This document shows positions 1 through 8,099 of a DNA stretch of 64,000 bases, one piece after another. This DNA comes from Phycisphaerae bacterium RAS1 (GTDB taxonomy: Bacteria; Planctomycetota; Phycisphaerae; UBA1845; Fen-1342). Both the position numbers and the translations under genes were made by a program. The notes under the pieces are model-generated. The model worked only from the letters and a program-made list of their open reading frames with translations, searched no databases and was not told where the DNA came from. The stretch is taken from contig SMLU01000001.1 in assembly GCA_007859745.1 (NCBI GenBank), positions 1,674,001-1,738,000 on the forward strand, given 5' to 3'. Each line of letters starts with the position of its first letter. The first letter of the stretch is position 1.

Positions 1-31
1 GCTCCGCGTCGCGACCGAAAAGAAAGACTGA
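1..31 (+). CDS. C-terminal end of an upstream gene (partial)
   Basis: From base 2 the window reads LRVATEKKD and then TGA at 29-31, and a strong hairpin follows 14 bases later. This is what the last codons of a gene starting outside the window would look like. Nothing can be said about its function, and the frame choice rests only on the stop and the adjacent hairpin. Confidence 0.35.
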   Translation, partial: LRVATEKKD

Positions 32-44
32 TTCGCCAACCCAC

Positions 45-70
45 GGGCGGGCCGCAAGGCCCGCCCATTT
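45..70 (+). terminator. Rho-independent-like hairpin
   Basis: Perfect 9-bp arms GGGCGGGCC (45-53) and GGCCCGCCC (58-66) enclose a GCAA tetraloop and are followed by ATTT. It lies between the stop at 31 and the start at 92. The short T tract makes it a weak intrinsic terminator; it could also be an mRNA processing or stability hairpin. Confidence 0.5.
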
Positions 71-91
71 CATCGAGAAAGGAATCTCACC

Positions 92-712
92 ATGACACAC
101 TTCACTGTCGCCATCATCATCCCTCCGCGTGTTAACGACATCGATGCCTTCATCGTGCATCAGATGGACCCGTTCAGCGAAAATACCGAAGTCGAACCGT
201 ACGTCTGCTACACGCCGGAACAGGCTGCCGCGGATATCGCGTCAAGCATCCACCGTCTCGAACTCATCATCAGCCGCAATGAGGACGGCTACGACATCGA
301 CAAATGCCGTCAGAACCTTGATGAGTTGCGTAGCACCACGCCTGAGCAACGCTACCAGGAACGGAGCAAGACCTACGAGACCTTCAACGAGAGCGGCGAG
401 CCGCTTTCAACGTACAACCCGGACAGCAAATGGGATTGGTACGTGATCGGCGGACGGTGGGACGGCTGGATCAATGACCTGGAGACCAGCCGGGAGCGGA
501 TTGATGACAACATCGCCTCCACCCGCGAGGCCATCGAGCGAAACAAAATCCCGCACGCCATCATCACGCCGGATGGCGAATGGCACGAACGCGGTCAAAT
601 GGGCTGGTGGGGAACCCTGCTTACCGAGAACGAGAATTGGGATGAACAGGCCCGCTGCATCTTTGCCGGATTCCCGGATGAGCGCGTCGTCGTCGTCGAT
701 GCGCATATATAG
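92..712 (+). CDS. Hypothetical protein, plasmid/phage type (206 aa)
   Basis: A soluble, acidic 206-aa protein with no signal peptide or membrane segment. It has an N-terminal beta-strand patch (FTVAIIIPP) and, near residues 112-125, a Trp-rich stretch KWDWYVIGGRWDGW. That kind of stretch recurs in small uncharacterised proteins of phages and plasmids. GAAAGGA precedes the ATG at good spacing. It is followed after 9 bases by a methylase-like gene with its own AGGAGG site, so the two are probably co-transcribed. Function is unknown; the family resemblance comes from the Trp motif only. Confidence 0.78.
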   Translation: MTHFTVAIIIPPRVNDIDAFIVHQMDPFSENTEVEPYVCYTPEQAAADIASSIHRLELIISRNEDGYDIDKCRQNLDELRSTTPEQRYQERSKTYETFNESGEPLSTYNPDSKWDWYVIGGRWDGWINDLETSRERIDDNIASTREAIERNKIPHAIITPDGEWHERGQMGWWGTLLTENENWDEQARCIFAGFPDERVVVVDAHI

Positions 713-721
713 GAGGCAACC

Positions 722-1477
722 ATGCACACGTCCATTGCGAACCCCTTCTACGCCTCCCGTCACCGTCAACCGCGCCTGTCACGGCGAGATACGCGACCGC
801 TGTACGCGAAGCTCCCGCTTGCCCCGATCAACGCGAGCCCCGTCCCTCACCTGACGAGTCTCTATCACAACGCGGATGCCGGCAACTACGGGCGCCGCGA
901 TTATCCCGGCAATTGCGGCGGCAATCTCATCCGCGACCTCCTCCGCTTCTTCGGACCGACGACGGTGCTCGACCTGATGACGGGCAGCGGCACTTGCCGT
1001 GACGTGTGCCAGGAACTCGGCGTTCTGTGCTGGTCCAGCGATCTGCACGAGGATGTTGATGCCTGCTCGCCTTCCGTCTTCCCCGCGGAGTCGTTCGACT
1101 TCTGCTGGCTGCATCCGCCGTACTGGCGGCAGAAGCTCTACACCGACGACCCGCGCGACCTGTCGCGAACGCCGACGCTCGGTGCGTTCCTGAACCGTTA
1201 CCGGAAACTGATCGCCAACTGCGCCACCGCAATTGTCCCAGGTGGCCGCCTTGCGATTCTCATGGGCGATTACTCGGATCGGGAGGTCGGATTCGTGCCC
1301 CTCGTCTATCACACGAAACAGCTTGCCTTCGAGACGGGGTTGCGGCAATGTTGCACGGACATCATCCGATTCAGCCACGGAGCGAGCAGCAGCCGCAAGG
1401 TGTATCGCTCCGCGTTCATCCCCGGCCTGCACGATGTGTGCGTGGTGTTTGAGAAAGGAACCGGATCGCCATCATGA
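722..1477 (+). CDS. DNA methyltransferase-like protein (N4/N6 amino type)
   Basis: A 251-aa protein that looks like a small S-adenosylmethionine-dependent DNA amino-methyltransferase. LDLMTGSGT around residues 83-91 matches the SAM-binding motif I, and HPPYW at 131-135 matches the catalytic (D/N/S)PPY/W motif IV with His in the first position. VPGGRLAILMGDY near 205-220 resembles motif V/VI. The start has a strong AGGAGG site. The stop overlaps the next start as ATGA. No target-recognition domain or partner nuclease is visible, so it looks like an orphan or anti-restriction methylase of a mobile element. The His in place of Asp/Asn makes activity uncertain. Confidence 0.72.
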   Translation: MHTSIANPFYASRHRQPRLSRRDTRPLYAKLPLAPINASPVPHLTSLYHNADAGNYGRRDYPGNCGGNLIRDLLRFFGPTTVLDLMTGSGTCRDVCQELGVLCWSSDLHEDVDACSPSVFPAESFDFCWLHPPYWRQKLYTDDPRDLSRTPTLGAFLNRYRKLIANCATAIVPGGRLAILMGDYSDREVGFVPLVYHTKQLAFETGLRQCCTDIIRFSHGASSSRKVYRSAFIPGLHDVCVVFEKGTGSPS

Positions 1478-1644
1478 GCACCGACGAATCGATCCTTGAT
1501 GACTTGTTCCACGGCTGTGCCCTGGCCGCGTTCGTGGAGCGGGCCATCGTCGAGAAGGGCTGGCCGGACCCGAAAGCCACCAACGCCTTGGCCTGTCGCA
1601 TCTACGAAGTCGAACTTGCCGCCCGGAATCGCCGCAAGCCCTGA
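1474..1644 (+). CDS. Small hypothetical protein (56 aa)
   Basis: Begins MSTDESILDDLFHGCALAAF at an ATG that overlaps the stop of the methylase-like gene (ATGA), which argues for translational coupling. The product is 56 aa, helical and acidic at the N terminus, ending in RNRRKP. No family was recognised. Its support is the overlap and the methylase gene before it. Confidence 0.5.
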   Translation: MSTDESILDDLFHGCALAAFVERAIVEKGWPDPKATNALACRIYEVELAARNRRKP

Positions 1645-1883
1645 CATCGAGCTTCAGTGCGTCGCGGGTCTCACCGCTTCTTCTCAGCCGCGCCCGCGGC
1701 CTTCTCATCGGCACGCTAGAGCCGTCGCCGGTCCGGGCAAGCTGCCAAAGCCGCTTTCCGCTGATCGCGGAAGCCTTCGGCTTTTCGCTTGCTCCGTGCG
1801 CTTCGCTCCGGCTTGCCGGCTCTTGATCACGTGCCGTAAGGCCGCGATGGTCGCGGCCCTCACTCAAAGAATGGAGACATATC
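1645..1883. other. Intergenic stretch, nothing recognised
   Basis: About 240 GC-rich bases between two small genes. Short repeated words (CGGCTT, GCTTGC, CGCGGCC) and GGCCGCGATGGTCGCGGCC, a 7-bp inverted repeat near 1840-1858, are present. No gene, RNA family or clear promoter was identified. The downstream start at 1884 is preceded by GGAGA. Confidence 0.3.
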
Positions 1884-2282
1884 ATGACTGAACGCAAGAA
1901 ATGTAAAGCACACAAAAGCTATCCACGCGACTTTCGAGAGCCAACTCCGGCCAAGTCACTCAAGCGATATCACGATACCTACGGCGGGATCGGCGCAACC
2001 GTCTACGAAACGCGGTTTATCGATGGAGCACGGCGATACAGCGTTGTGTTCCGACGTGATGTGGGCGACCTTGCCTTGGAGGGCGGGTTCTACTCTCTCG
2101 GCCAGGACGAACTGATGGACCTCGTTGCAGCCGCATCAAACGCCTATTATCATATTGGGCATCTGCGGTTTCTTCGGAAGTGCGGACACCTACCGGACGT
2201 TCCCTTCGACACACTCATCGAAGCTGAAGGCTGGGAACCGGCCGAACCGGAAGAATACTACGCCCAGCAGATCGAAGAGTAA
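1884..2282 (+). CDS. Hypothetical protein (132 aa)
   Basis: A 132-aa soluble protein with a basic N terminus (MTERKKCKAHKSYPR) and an acidic C terminus (EEYYAQQIEE). The middle alternates strands and a helix (RYSVVFRRD, ELMDLVAAASNAYYH). No domain was recognised. An ATGGAGACATATC context gives a modest ribosome site. It sits in a run of small genes of the plasmid-like left arm. Confidence 0.62.
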   Translation: MTERKKCKAHKSYPRDFREPTPAKSLKRYHDTYGGIGATVYETRFIDGARRYSVVFRRDVGDLALEGGFYSLGQDELMDLVAAASNAYYHIGHLRFLRKCGHLPDVPFDTLIEAEGWEPAEPEEYYAQQIEE

Positions 2283-2373
2283 TGCGGTCGTATGCGGGCC
2301 GGAGCCCATGAGGCACGGTCCGCGCACGGCGGTACTGCGGCCTGTCACGAACCCTGCACCTCATGAACCCTCG

Positions 2374-2471
2374 GGCTCAGGACCTTACCGGCAGGTGGGG
2401 TGGGCAGCCTGGCCGATCGCGTCGGGTCCCGGTTCTTGCGAGAACCCGACGGCGACGGCCTTAGACGGCAG
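2374..2471 (+). ncRNA. Candidate structured RNA element, copy A
   Basis: Opens with GGCTCAGGACCTTACCGG and closes with GACGGCGACGGCCTTAGACG. In between, GTCGGGT (2421-2427) pairs with ACCCGAC around an inner GGTTCT/TGCG/AGAACC hairpin. The two flanks recur almost unchanged at 36348-36466 around a different hairpin. Conserved flanks with a changing stem suggest a structured RNA or recognition element. It sits just upstream of short genes here and upstream of the helicase-nuclease there. No known RNA family was assigned. Confidence 0.35.
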
Positions 2472-2546
2472 ATGAACATTCCGATTTACAGCTTCAACGC
2501 GCTGAGGCATCCTGACCGGATGTTCGCAACGATGCACGCCGCCTGA
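2472..2546 (+). CDS. Possible 24-aa leader peptide
   Basis: An ATG directly after the repeated RNA-like element opens MNIPIYSFNALRHPDRMF and stops at 2546, 13 bases before the next likely start. It may be a leader peptide or chance. There is no clear ribosome site, and the second copy of the element has no matching ATG. Confidence 0.2.
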   Translation: MNIPIYSFNALRHPDRMFATMHAA

Positions 2547-2559
2547 AGGCTTCGTCTAC

Positions 2560-3069
2560 ATGAGTTCCGGCAAGCAGACACACGCCATCGGCCAGCTTTA
2601 TTTTGGCTGGTCCGAATCGAGGCCGACCGACGGCGATCCGCCGCAGGAGAATTCAAATCTGTCCGCTCCCTCGGGATGTTCGTACGGACCTGGCCATCCC
2701 TGGCATTACCTCCTGCAAGGCGACAATGCGCAGCCGGTCGCATTCGACGACATTCCCGCCAGCGAAGAATCGACGCGTGCGATGGCGCAGGAGCTGCCGA
2801 TGCCCCGTGTAAAGCGGATCATCGCAGTCCGGGAGCAGCTTGAATCGGAAAGACGCGAACTCGACGCCGCCCGCGTCCGCTACCAGGAGATCATCGACCG
2901 CGGCACCGCAGCACTCAGCCGCTATGACCGTGAGATCGCTTACGGCGGCAACGACGAGATGGCGCGGGCCGGCACGCTCGCCTTGCTATTCCAGCAGGCA
3001 GCCTGGCGGAAAGGTCGTATCGCGTGCCTCGAACGTGAACGCTCAGGCGGGCTTTCACGCACGAAATGA
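2560..3069 (+). CDS. Hypothetical protein with coiled-coil (169 aa)
   Basis: A 169-aa protein. The first 70 residues are polar and low in predicted structure. Residues about 80-150 form a long charged helix (REQLESERRELDAARVRYQE...) typical of a short coiled coil. No family was recognised. The start choice is weak because no strong ribosome site is visible. It ends shortly before the repeat-rich region upstream of parA. Confidence 0.55.
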   Translation: MSSGKQTHAIGQLYFGWSESRPTDGDPPQENSNLSAPSGCSYGPGHPWHYLLQGDNAQPVAFDDIPASEESTRAMAQELPMPRVKRIIAVREQLESERRELDAARVRYQEIIDRGTAALSRYDREIAYGGNDEMARAGTLALLFQQAAWRKGRIACLERERSGGLSRTK

Positions 3070-3210
3070 GGGACGAGGCATGAACCCGCCCACGCCCGGC
3101 AGGACACTGAGTTAGTCGGTTGACTCAGCCGCGCTTATCACGCGTTGCGTCACTCCGTACCAGTGGCGTTGAAACACGTCCGTTGAAGATAAGTTGACTC
3201 AGACGTCTCC
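3070..3210. other. Upstream part of partition region
   Basis: Contains two copies of GTTGACTCAG (near 3119 and 3193) in direct orientation about 75 bases apart. No gene was seen here. They may belong to the partition or replication control region that follows. Confidence 0.3.
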
Positions 3211-3474
3211 CCTAAGCAGTGCTTAGGACGATCTTTCACCGTGAAAGCTGGCATGAAAGCAATCCAGCCATCATTCATGATTTCATGATTGCAAGCTTGC
3301 AGTCCATCCAGCCAACATGAAAGCATGAATGACAGACGGAGTGTCAGAGTGATTGCTTGCTGGCAATCTGGCCGGCTTGCAGTCATTCATGCCGGCATGA
3401 CAGCCTGTGAGCAGGCCAGCATGAAATAGTGCTTGCCAGCCAGCAGGAAATCATGCTAGCAGTCTTGCATGATT
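3211..3474. promoter_or_regulatory. Partition centromere/operator region upstream of parA
   Basis: A dense set of short repeats runs into the parA start. CCTAAGC-AGT-GCTTAGG (3211-3227) and TTTCAC-C-GTGAAA (3234-3246) are inverted repeats. Words of the type CATGAAAGC, TTCATGA, CTTGCAGTC and GCCAGCATGAA then recur many times in both orientations. The last pair, AATCATGC (3449-3456) and GCATGATT (3467-3474), encloses the parA ribosome-site region and includes its ATG. Plasmid par loci commonly place the centromere and autoregulatory operator here; that role is inferred from position and repeats. Confidence 0.55.
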
Positions 3475-4149
3475 ATCGCGGTAGCAAACTCAAAGGGCGG
3501 CGTCGGAAAATCGACGCTCGCCGTACATCTGGCCGCCTGGCTCGACAAGCAGGGCCACCGGGTGACGCTGGCCGACTGCGACACGCAGCAATCATCATCG
3601 CAGTGGATTCGGGAGGCGGCACCGCAGGTCAGGGCGCTCTGCCTGCGCGACCCGGACGAGATCATCACCGAGCTGCCGATGCTGGCCCAGGACACGGATT
3701 ATGTCGTGGCCGACGGCCCGGGCAGCCTCGCTGAAACCAGCCGTGCGCTGCTGCTGGTTGCCGATTCGGCGATTGTCCCGTGCAAGGCATCCATGCTGGA
3801 GATTCGGGCTCTCGATTCCGCCACCAAGGTGCTGCGACAGGCACAGCAGATTCGTTCCGGGATGCCCAGGGCGAAGATCGTGCTCAGCATGGTCGGCAAG
3901 AACTACCGCCTTACGCAGGATATGCGGGAAGCCGCCGCGGTCCTCAAACTCCCGATTACGCCGACCGTCATGACGCTCCGCCAGATTTACGCCGATGCGC
4001 CCGGCCAGGCGGCCGTCGTGTGGAACATGGGATCGCGCGCCCGCGAAGCCGCCATCGAAGTAGACCGGCTCTTCCACGAGTTGCTCCCGGAGGCCGAAAG
4101 CAAGGCGGCGCGCGCACCCGCTCCAATGCGACATCTTGCAGCGACGTAG
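3469..4149 (+). CDS. parA: ParA-type partition ATPase
   Basis: A 226-aa ParA/Soj-family ATPase that would move plasmid or element copies apart by ATP-dependent DNA binding. The deviant Walker A KGGVGKST is at residues 9-16, the DCDTQQSS switch at about 37-44, and the Walker B-like VVADGPGS at about 79. It starts MIIAVANSKGG, the short form without an N-terminal HTH, as in type Ib plasmid ParA proteins. The start codon lies inside an inverted repeat, which suggests autoregulation by the partner protein. A small gene follows after 10 bases with an AGGAGAAGGAG site, forming a par operon. Confidence 0.93.
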   Translation: MIIAVANSKGGVGKSTLAVHLAAWLDKQGHRVTLADCDTQQSSSQWIREAAPQVRALCLRDPDEIITELPMLAQDTDYVVADGPGSLAETSRALLLVADSAIVPCKASMLEIRALDSATKVLRQAQQIRSGMPRAKIVLSMVGKNYRLTQDMREAAAVLKLPITPTVMTLRQIYADAPGQAAVVWNMGSRAREAAIEVDRLFHELLPEAESKAARAPAPMRHLAAT

Positions 4150-4159
4150 GAGAAGGAGC

Positions 4160-4468
4160 ATGGCTGAACGACGCTCACTAACCGACGGATTAAAGGCAAC
4201 GCCGACCGTCGATGCAGCCATCGCCCGCGAGTTTGTGCATGGCGGGAAGGCACCCAACACCACGCGACCGCCGTTGCAGCCGGTCGCCGGGCAGACATCC
4301 GCCGTGACCCGCGTGCCGATCAGCACACGGATGCGAACCGACTTCGCGGTGGCGCTCAAACGCGCGTCGCTCGAACGGCAGTTGAAGGCGATCGAGCCGA
4401 ACTCGCTTCAGGACATTCTCGAAGCCGCGGTCGAGCCGTGGCTCAGGCAGAACGGATACCTGTCCTGA
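4160..4468 (+). CDS. Putative ParB-like/centromere-binding partner (102 aa)
   Basis: A 102-aa protein right behind parA, with an AGGAGAAGGAG ribosome site that fixes the start at 4160. The N-terminal half is polar and rich in Pro and Thr. The C-terminal half (TDFAVALKRASLERQL ... DILEAAVEPWL) looks like the helix-rich end of small plasmid partition proteins that follow short ParA proteins. Family assignment rests on gene order and this helical tail. If correct, it binds the upstream repeats and stimulates ParA. Confidence 0.58.
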   Translation: MAERRSLTDGLKATPTVDAAIAREFVHGGKAPNTTRPPLQPVAGQTSAVTRVPISTRMRTDFAVALKRASLERQLKAIEPNSLQDILEAAVEPWLRQNGYLS

Positions 4469-4486
4469 TTGATGGGCCGACCGCGC

Positions 4487-6397
4487 TCATTGTCGCGTCA
4501 TGTGCTTTACCGTCAACGTCTTCATCTGATACACCGATCCAGCCACGTCGTTCGCGGCACACTCCCTGTAGGAATAGGTGAGCGTGTCCATCTGCTCCAA
4601 AACCAGCATCCCGCAGGAATCCGACGCATCGCGCTCAATGGCGTACAGGAATTTGTTGTCGGGAGAGAACGCCATCCCGGCGATGCCGCTGCCTGGAAAG
4701 TAGGTATCGAAGCCACCGTCGATCGTTACCGCGGACAGGGTCTCGCCGGCCGGGGTACTGTCGATGCGGTAAATCCCAATCATCGCGTCGATAGTGGCGT
4801 CGGCGGTCGCAATCGCGGATGCCAGGTATCCGCCATCGGCGGACAACGCCGTTACAGTCACCGGTCCGGCCAACCCGGAATAGTCCGGCATGTCCGGAAA
4901 CTCCGTCAGCGGGGCCAGCGCGTTATCCGACAACCGCCATAAGCGCACGTCGCCGACCGTGTCGGCTTGGGCGAGCAGGTTGCCTGCTTCGGCGAAACGA
5001 ATGTCGCTGCTGGGCGCGAGTACCGCGCTCAGCGGTCCCAGCTGGACAAACTCCGTCCCGTTCACGCGCCGGTAGAGGTAGGTTGCAACCGCGTTGCCCA
5101 GCGCGACATATTCGCCGAGCGGCGATACCGCCATATGTGTCGGAATTGCCAGGTTGTTCCAGGTGCCGCCCACCGGCAGCGTCCGCTGTGGAAAGGCAAT
5201 GGGCTGCGCAGCGAACTTCGCGTTGACGGGATCGTACTTCCACATCCTGAGATAGATCGTCTTGCCGGACAGGTTGTCCTTCGCGGTTCCGGAGGTGTCT
5301 GTCATGAACAGGTAGCCGTTGTCGGTAATCAGCGCCTTGTGTGCCGCGTTATAGGCGGGGCAGCCGGTCAGCGCGCCGACGGTTACGTCAGTAAACGTGT
5401 CGGCGTTGACCTTCCACAGTTCGCATCCCGTAGGCGTCGAATAGAGAAACAGGTGAGTATTGTCGGGCGTGAAGGACATCTGCGAGACGGTCTTCGGCGC
5501 AACGGGTGATCCCACATCCTGATTGACGTCCAGCCCGGAGCAGTTTTTCTTGTATGCAACGGAGGCATTTCCATCGACACTCAGATCGCTGAACCAGTAC
5601 CCGATCACGGCCTGTACGTTGACGAAGCTGGCCCAGTACCGGGAATCCGTTTCCGTCTGCAGTTGCCAGCGCTCCTTGTAGCGGACGGCATCGTCGAACG
5701 CGGTTGCACTGCCGATATCCCCGGCCGCTGATTTCTGCACCGTACGGTCATATGCCGTTGCCGCGGGGGGAGAGGCGCTGTTGCAGCGGCAGTTACGCAG
5801 CTCGTCCGCTTCAGCGGAACCGCTGCTCATTCTGGCTCCGTTGCCCAGATATGCGCCATGCCCGTTACGGCCGAAACTGACGATCGTATAGGCGGCGTTG
5901 CCATCGCTTATCACGTCCGATGCACCGCCTCCGCCGTAAACGGATGTGCCGCACTTCTGCGTGGGATGATGCGTGCTGAATGCGCGGTGCGACGTGAAAT
6001 ACTGCGGCACTGTGTAGCTGAACTTCCTGCCCCAGCCATCGAACGCGAACTCATTTGGAAGGCCGAGCGTTCTGACCGGTATGTCGCCCTCGGCATAGGT
6101 CGCGTCCCAGATGACAGCGCTGCGCGCGCCACCCGTGCAGATGCCCGCCGAATCCGCTTCCACGCCGAAATCGTAGTGCGTACTCGCAGTCGCGGGCTGA
6201 GCGGGGCAGGGTAGTCGATCATTGTGCTCCCTGAATGCCATCAGGGCGGCCTCCAGCGCGTCAAGTTTTCGCTCCGTCGCAACCCGGCGGGCAGACTCAA
6301 TCGCGCCTGTGGCGGTAACAACACCCATCGCGGTAATGACCCCGATGATGACCAGCACCACAGACAGTTCAAGGAGGCTGAAGCCACGGCGGAGCAT
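4487..6397 (-). CDS. Prepilin-like protein with C-terminal beta-propeller
   Basis: A 636-aa exported protein. It begins MLRRGFSLLELSVVLVII, a type IV pilin/type II secretion pseudopilin leader with the G|F cleavage site after residue 5 and the conserved Glu five residues on. The hydrophobic helix runs to about residue 28. The N-terminal third keeps the minor-pilin layout (RKLDALEAALMAFREHNDRLPCP). Residues about 290-620 contain repeated blade-like segments (SFTPDNTHLFLY, VSPLGEYVALGN, AFSPDNKFLYAIER), as in WD40 or YVTN-type propellers. A pilin head replaced by a propeller is unusual and suggests a surface adhesin or a large minor pilin. No other pilus gene is in the window. It lies opposite to parA, tail to tail. 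Confidence 0.8.
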   Translation of the reverse strand: MLRRGFSLLELSVVLVIIGVITAMGVVTATGAIESARRVATERKLDALEAALMAFREHNDRLPCPAQPATASTHYDFGVEADSAGICTGGARSAVIWDATYAEGDIPVRTLGLPNEFAFDGWGRKFSYTVPQYFTSHRAFSTHHPTQKCGTSVYGGGGASDVISDGNAAYTIVSFGRNGHGAYLGNGARMSSGSAEADELRNCRCNSASPPAATAYDRTVQKSAAGDIGSATAFDDAVRYKERWQLQTETDSRYWASFVNVQAVIGYWFSDLSVDGNASVAYKKNCSGLDVNQDVGSPVAPKTVSQMSFTPDNTHLFLYSTPTGCELWKVNADTFTDVTVGALTGCPAYNAAHKALITDNGYLFMTDTSGTAKDNLSGKTIYLRMWKYDPVNAKFAAQPIAFPQRTLPVGGTWNNLAIPTHMAVSPLGEYVALGNAVATYLYRRVNGTEFVQLGPLSAVLAPSSDIRFAEAGNLLAQADTVGDVRLWRLSDNALAPLTEFPDMPDYSGLAGPVTVTALSADGGYLASAIATADATIDAMIGIYRIDSTPAGETLSAVTIDGGFDTYFPGSGIAGMAFSPDNKFLYAIERDASDSCGMLVLEQMDTLTYSYRECAANDVAGSVYQMKTLTVKHMTRQ

Positions 6398-6538
6398 GTA
6401 CGGAGTAGCTGATAATGAACGAGATGTTAGATCGTATTATCGTTGCGGTGACGCCTGTGTCAACCTGTATGACCATTGCACCCGACTCGGCACCTGCGGT
6501 GCGGATGCGCGCATGAGGATACGGGGCAGTTCGGCCGC

Positions 6539-7150
6539 CTATTCGCCAGTAGCCGGAGGGGGAAGAAGTCCCGCCGGGTCGCCCAGCTGCAGCTCCTGCT
6601 GGCGCCCTGAGTCCTTCAGATGGTACGAGCGCACGAACGCAAGCCTGTCGCCGTTGAACATGAAGCGGATATTGACGAAGAACACGCCGTCGCTCGCGCT
6701 TCGGTACAGGAACTCCTTTTCGAGCAGCTCGCGCACGCCCCGCTGGTAGGTGCGGTCGCTGATCCCGTGATCCTTGGCGAGATACTGGTTGAGCTTGATT
6801 TCGTCGGAGCCGGGATTGGCCCGCATCTCGTGGTAGACCAGTTCGAAGACCTGCATCCCGGTCTTCGAGAGGTCGGCTGCCTGCTTGATGCCGTCGAGGA
6901 AGAGCTTGACGAAGCGGCTGCTGTCCACCTCCTCCTCCCACCAGAAGCCCATGCCGCCCAGGCCCTTGATCTCGCCGCTGCTGTTGTCCACGATGACGGA
7001 CGCCTTGCCTCCCGGAACATGGAAGCGTTTCGTGCGCGTGGACATGCCGCTTGTACTCGGGACGCTCGGATTTGTGCGGTAAACCGGGAAGCCGCGCTTC
7101 TCGCCTACCTGATTTGCGACGAGGACCGAATCTTGTCGGGGTTCCGTCAT
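6539..7150 (-). CDS. Putative plasmid replication initiator (RepL-like winged helix)
   Basis: A 203-aa protein whose start is set by GGAGG six bases before the ATG at 7150; the longer frame upstream lacks this. The middle reads VKLFLDGIKQAADLSKTGMQ, VFELVYHEMRANPG and ISDRTYQRGVRELLEKEFLY. This pattern of helix, winged helix and YRSASDGVFFVNIRFMFNGD resembles RepL/RepA-like plasmid replication proteins, where a helix-turn-helix is followed by a beta wing. The 430-base upstream gap has inverted repeats that may be its binding sites. Context (par operon, DarB-like gene) supports a replication role, but a transcription regulator is possible. Confidence 0.55.
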   Translation of the reverse strand: MTEPRQDSVLVANQVGEKRGFPVYRTNPSVPSTSGMSTRTKRFHVPGGKASVIVDNSSGEIKGLGGMGFWWEEEVDSSRFVKLFLDGIKQAADLSKTGMQVFELVYHEMRANPGSDEIKLNQYLAKDHGISDRTYQRGVRELLEKEFLYRSASDGVFFVNIRFMFNGDRLAFVRSYHLKDSGRQQELQLGDPAGLLPPPATGE

Positions 7151-7578
7151 TTTGTGCCTCCGTTTTTGGTGTTTGACAGACAGCACACTGGCAGATGAAC
7201 GACAATAGCGCAAGCAATTTGTGTCGGTTCTCCGACTGATCCTGACGGTTGCCCGACAGAATCTGTCGTTTCGGATTGAGCGAATTCAATCGGTTAGGGG
7301 GGGCTCTCTTTCTTATATTAAAAACCAGTGCATTGGCCGACCGCCAAGCGCGCATCCCACAGCGCTGGCGCAGGCGGCGGCTCAACTCACCCATCGAAAG
7401 AAGCGCGCGGGCGCAGCCCGCACGTACCAAACAGGCCCTTTTGTGATCGTGGCAAGGCTGCATTGCATTCAGGATGAATGCGGCACGGCTTTGCTCAACC
7501 CGTGGTGTCAGAACCGGCGGATAGACGCTACATAAAGTTGTGATTGACGCCTGCGCCGCGAATGCTGTAGGAGGGATA
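7151..7578. promoter_or_regulatory. Divergent control region with inverted repeats (candidate origin)
   Basis: Gap of about 430 bases between the Rep-like gene (minus) and the next plus-strand genes. GTCGG-TTCT-CCGAC lies at 7223-7236 and CGACAGA-A-TCTGTCG at 7254-7268, with more GACAG/TGTCGG words between and beside them (TGACAGACAG near 7173). The 15-bp palindrome and repeated half-sites look like operator or iteron sites. Further right, GCGGGC-GCA-GCCCGC (near 7408-7422) forms a hairpin. Function is inferred from position only. Confidence 0.4.
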
Positions 7579-7770
7579 ATGCAATCCCGTTTCGAAGTCC
7601 TCTTCCATGATGCCAATGCCCGAATCGCTCACCGACGCATGTCCTGCGAGTTGTCACCGTTGACCTATGCCCCGCCGGACCACGCGCCAACCGCACCATC
7701 CTCTCCTGCCGTTCTCAGACGCACCCGACGGTGCCGGCGTGGCGGTAGCCGATCCGCCGCAATCACCTGA
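7579..7770 (+). CDS. Small hypothetical protein (63 aa)
   Basis: A very good ribosome site (TAGGAGGGATA) stands right before the ATG at 7579. The frame gives 63 aa, MQSRFEVLFHDANARIAH..., with an Arg-rich end (LRRTRRCRRGG). It stops 11 bases before the next start at 7782. The strong ribosome site and tight spacing are the support; the composition is otherwise unremarkable and no family was recognised. Confidence 0.42.
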   Translation: MQSRFEVLFHDANARIAHRRMSCELSPLTYAPPDHAPTAPSSPAVLRRTRRCRRGGSRSAAIT

Positions 7771-7781
7771 CGGAGACAGCC

Positions 7782-8099
7782 ATGCAGTACAAGACCATCG
7801 CCCTCGAACTTCTGCACCGACAGCCGACGCTGCACGCGCGCCTGCGCCGCCAGCGGGCGCTGCTTTCGACGATCAATTTCCTGGCGGCCGAACTCAAGGA
7901 GCGGCACGCGGCCTGGACACGGACGCTGGCGGCAGCGCAGCCCGATCTCGACCCGATCCAGCTTCCGAGCGCGGCGATGGAAACGGCGCTTTCGGAGATG
8001 GAACGTCATTTACAGCTCGCATTTCCGCCGGACGGGCAGGGTCCGCACACGCTGGCCGCCAGCATGGCCTTTCTGCGCCGTCTCACGTCGCACGCCTGA
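7782..8099 (+). CDS. Small helical protein preceding the methylase-helicase (105 aa)
   Basis: A 105-aa, mostly alpha-helical protein (MQYKTIALELLHRQPTLHAR ... AAELKERHAAWTRTL). GGAGACAGCC lies before the ATG. Its TGA overlaps the next ATG (TGATG at 8097-8101), so it is translationally coupled to the 1714-aa methylase-helicase. Small proteins of this type often precede DarB-like genes in plasmids; the role is unknown. Confidence 0.65.
   Translation: MQYKTIALELLHRQPTLHARLRRQRALLSTINFLAAELKERHAAWTRTLAAAQPDLDPIQLPSAAMETALSEMERHLQLAFPPDGQGPHTLAASMAFLRRLTSHA

Noticed and set aside
3150-3386. Minus-strand frame of 78 codons in the repeat cluster before parA
   Set aside because: Composed of the short DNA repeats; better explained as partition or operator DNA.
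7667-8098. In-frame N-terminal extension of the methylase-helicase
   Set aside because: It overlaps the better-supported 105-aa gene at 7782, has low-complexity Pro/Arg composition, and the ATG at 8099 is coupled to that gene's stop.
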